NCBI GenBank assembly: GCA_965603015.1
Contig: CBFDBJ010000081.1
Coordinates: 1-15,912 of the forward strand
Source of the DNA: JAUWTJ01 sp965603015
GTDB taxonomy: Bacteria > Pseudomonadota > Alphaproteobacteria > M2410
Direction: 5' to 3'
DNA: 15,912 bases
The position numbers and the translations under genes were made by a program. A model generated the notes under the pieces. The model had not been told where the DNA came from. It searched no databases and saw only the letters and a list, made by a program, of their open reading frames with translations. Position 1 is the first letter of the stretch. Each line of letters opens with the position of its first letter. Positions 13,852 to 15,912 of the stretch are shown piece by piece.

Positions 13852-15081
13852 CTATTGGAGGGCAACTGTATTCAGTTGCAAAATTGGAAGCAGAATGGAC
13901 AGAACGATGAGTGTAACGATGCCTCCCATCACAATGATAATCGCCGGTTCAAGCAAGCTGAGCATAACGTCCGTAACGGCTTCAAACTCGCTTTCAAGAT
14001 GTTCCGCCACTTTGTCGAGCATCGTGTCCAGAGATCCGGCATTCTCGCCCGCGAGAACCATATTGACCATCATCGGCGGAAAGACATCAGCACGGCTTAG
14101 AGCTTCACTAAAACTCTTGCCTCTTCGAACAGCTTCGACTGTGCCTTTCAATTTCTCTCGTAGTACCCGGTTCTTTACGGTCTGACGTGCAGCATCAACG
14201 CATTGGAGAACGGGGATGCCGCTGCCTGAAAGGCTGGCCATGGTACGGGAAAATCGCGCCACCTCGACACTGCGCGTCAGCCACCCGACAAACGGAAACT
14301 TCAAAGTAATACTATCAAGCCGCATGCGGATTTGTTCATGCCTGAGGGCGAATGCAAATCCTGCCACGAGAATCACGCCCAGAAATAGCAACAACGGTCC
14401 ACGGATTTGTAAAAACTCCGATATGGCGATCATGGCCCTGGTCAAGGCTGGCAAAGCCTGACCAAGACCGTCGAACTGCTCGACAACACGCGGCACAACA
14501 AGGGTCATCAAGGCAAGAACGACACCAATGGCCGTCAAGGAAAGAACCACGGGATAGGCGAGGCTTGACAAAACCTTTCGCGCCATTCTCTGTTTTTTTT
14601 CCAGGTCATCCGCCAGTCGCTGTAAGACAACACTCAGATTTCCGTTACCTTCACCAGCAGCAATCATGGAGCAGTAGAGAGAATCAAAAGGACGCCCCTG
14701 CCGCCGCATGGCATCTGAAAGCCGACCGCCCTCAAGCACCTCACTCCTGATGTCGAGAAGGACCCCGCGCATGTGTTTCTTCCCCGATTGAACCGCCAGG
14801 GTGTTGAGTGCCTGTTCAATCGGCATCGCGGCCTGCGAAAGCGTCGCAAGCTGCCTTGTCAGGGCGACCAGCTCGGACGTTGACACAGTACGCCGAAAAA
14901 CCTCCCGGTCCAGAAAGGGAACAGGTGACCGGGAGGCTTTTCCTTGCGTGACGGAGATACGCACCGTCGCAAGTTTCTTGTTCCGTAATTCCTGGCGCGC
15001 GCTCCTGGCAGAGTCCGCTGAAACCAGGCCCTTCTGCTCACGCCCCGCCGCGTCGAGCGCAATATACTCATAGGTCGCCAT
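13852..15081 (-). CDS. gspF: Type II secretion platform protein GspF
   Basis: A 409-residue inner-membrane protein at the core of the assembly platform, normal length. It starts with ATYEYIALDAAGREQKG, the GspF opening. Two homologous T2SSF domains follow at about 70-193 and 273-395, each with the family repeat: AGEGNGNL (142-149) and AGENAGSL (344-351). Membrane helices lie at about 173-197, 228-246 and 374-402. GspF contacts GspE and GspL and is thought to couple ATPase motion to pseudopilin insertion. ATG 15081 has GGAGGAG four bases upstream and overlaps the end of gspE by 14 bases. Confidence 0.96.
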   Translation of the reverse strand: MATYEYIALDAAGREQKGLVSADSARSARQELRNKKLATVRISVTQGKASRSPVPFLDREVFRRTVSTSELVALTRQLATLSQAAMPIEQALNTLAVQSGKKHMRGVLLDIRSEVLEGGRLSDAMRRQGRPFDSLYCSMIAAGEGNGNLSVVLQRLADDLEKKQRMARKVLSSLAYPVVLSLTAIGVVLALMTLVVPRVVEQFDGLGQALPALTRAMIAISEFLQIRGPLLLFLGVILVAGFAFALRHEQIRMRLDSITLKFPFVGWLTRSVEVARFSRTMASLSGSGIPVLQCVDAARQTVKNRVLREKLKGTVEAVRRGKSFSEALSRADVFPPMMVNMVLAGENAGSLDTMLDKVAEHLESEFEAVTDVMLSLLEPAIIIVMGGIVTLIVLSILLPILQLNTVALQ

Positions 15082-15912
15082 GGCTCTCCTCCCCCTGGCG
15101 GCATACTCTCACCACCTCGGCCATGGAAGTTCGCCCCTCCAGAACCCGGGCAAGGCCATCCTGGAATAGCGTTCGGGAGCTCTTGAAAGCCATCTGGGCC
15201 ATATCCTCTTCGCGGGCATTTTCATGAATGAGTGTTCGCAGCGCATTGTCCATCTTGACGAACTCATAGAGTCCAAGACGACCTCGATAACCGCTGGATC
15301 CGCATGCTTCACAGCCGGCGGGTTGGTAGATAGCACTTTTGTCCGCATCATGCCCCGGCAAGGTCTCCAGCATCTGCGCTTCAAAACTGTCCGGAGTGTG
15401 GGCCACTTTGCATGAACTGCAGAGCTGTCGAACCAGACGCTGGGCAAGAATGCCTTCAAGCGTCGAAGCCAGAAGCCAGGGCTCCGTTCCCATGTCTCGC
15501 AACCGGGAAATCGCGGCAACGGCACTGTTCGTGTGAATGGTCGACAGGACAAGGTGGCCTGTCAGGCTGGCCTGGACGGCAATTTGTGCGGTTTCCGTAT
15601 CACGCATTTCGCCAACCATGACAACATCGGGGTCCTGTCTCAGGATTGCTCTCAGACCTGCCGAAAACGTCATCCCAACGCGGGTGTTGACTTGAGTCTG
15701 ACCGACACCCTCAATGGCATATTCGACCGGATCTTCAACTGTCAGAATGTTCTGTGCGCCATCATTGAGAAGCGCAAGCACGCCGTACAAGGTCGTTGTC
15801 TTGCCGGACCCTGTCGGACCCGTCACAAGGACAATACCGTTCGGAGCTGACAGAGCTTTCAGGAATCCATCCAGCACGACAGGAGACATGCCAAGGTCTT
15901 TCAATTCCGCTC
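15068..15912 (-). CDS. gspE: Type II secretion ATPase GspE (partial, N-terminus beyond the edge)
   Basis: The C-terminal 280 or so residues of the cytoplasmic hexameric ATPase that drives pseudopilus growth. The visible part enters at AELKDLGMSP and contains all ATPase motifs in order: Walker A GPTGSGKTTTLYG; the Asp box ILTVEDPVEY; Walker B RQDPDVVMVGEMRD (canonical GEIRD, here Met for Ile); and the His box LSTIHTNSA. These are followed by a tetracysteine zinc site, CSSC then CEAC, about 40 residues apart. The zinc site supports GspE over PilT-type ATPases. The N-terminal domains that bind GspL are outside the window. gspC and gspD are not seen and may lie further right. The stop overlaps gspF by 14 bases. 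Confidence 0.95.
   Translation of the reverse strand, partial: AELKDLGMSPVVLDGFLKALSAPNGIVLVTGPTGSGKTTTLYGVLALLNDGAQNILTVEDPVEYAIEGVGQTQVNTRVGMTFSAGLRAILRQDPDVVMVGEMRDTETAQIAVQASLTGHLVLSTIHTNSAVAAISRLRDMGTEPWLLASTLEGILAQRLVRQLCSSCKVAHTPDSFEAQMLETLPGHDADKSAIYQPAGCEACGSSGYRGRLGLYEFVKMDNALRTLIHENAREEDMAQMAFKSSRTLFQDGLARVLEGRTSMAEVVRVCRQGEESHGDL

Overview
The window looks like part of an alphaproteobacterial chromosome. The sequence is moderately GC-rich, genes overlap tightly (ATGA/GTGA junctions), the prepilin peptidase is of the short catalytic-domain-only type, and one spacer carries an AACAGGGAA repeat cluster of a kind I associate from memory with alphaproteobacteria. No marker gene fixes the genus. 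Essentially all annotation is from reading motifs; no database search was possible.

Layout, left to right. (1) 1-374, minus strand: the 5' part of an endonuclease/exonuclease/phosphatase-family gene that runs off the left edge. (2) 717-6279, plus strand: a compact operon related to the Na+-translocating NADH:quinone reductase, in the order nqrB-like, nqrC, nqrD, nqrE, nqrF, apbE (flavin transferase), nqrM (Fe-centre maturation), and a two-CBS-domain protein. No nqrA precedes it, and the NqrB-like protein is short and lacks the segment carrying the covalent FMN threonine. NqrC, NqrD, NqrE and NqrF keep their cofactor residues. (3) 6368-6667, minus strand: a small cysteine-containing lipoprotein with a strong ribosome binding site. 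(4) 6668-7440: a 0.77 kb spacer with no convincing gene, ending in an AT-rich cluster of AACAGGGAA motifs, three of them in a 21-nt tandem. (5) 7441-7953, plus strand: the A24 prepilin peptidase (GspO type). Both catalytic aspartates are present, but there is no ATG, GTG or TTG upstream of the first aspartate after an in-frame TAG. (6) 7963-15912, minus strand: a type II secretion operon transcribed right to left as gspE (N-terminus beyond the edge), F, G, H, I, J, K, L, M, N, ending in an unnamed lipoprotein that overlaps gspN.

How the genes work together. In the Nqr-like operon, NqrF would take electrons from NADH through FAD and a 2Fe-2S centre to the NqrD/NqrE iron site and the NqrC FMN. 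ApbE would attach the flavin and NqrM would help install the iron. The missing NqrA and reduced NqrB mean the usual route to ubiquinone is changed or unclear. In the secretion operon, GspE powers and GspF, L and M anchor the assembly of a pseudopilus built from GspG, H, I, J and K, whose leaders the A24 peptidase would cut. gspC and gspD (secretin) are not in the window and would be expected to the right of gspE or elsewhere.

The points most worth following are the NqrA-less Nqr-like complex with an FMN-site deletion in NqrB, the CBS protein coupled to it, the peptidase with no normal start next to a repeat cluster, and the candidate pilotin-like lipoprotein at the end of the gsp operon.
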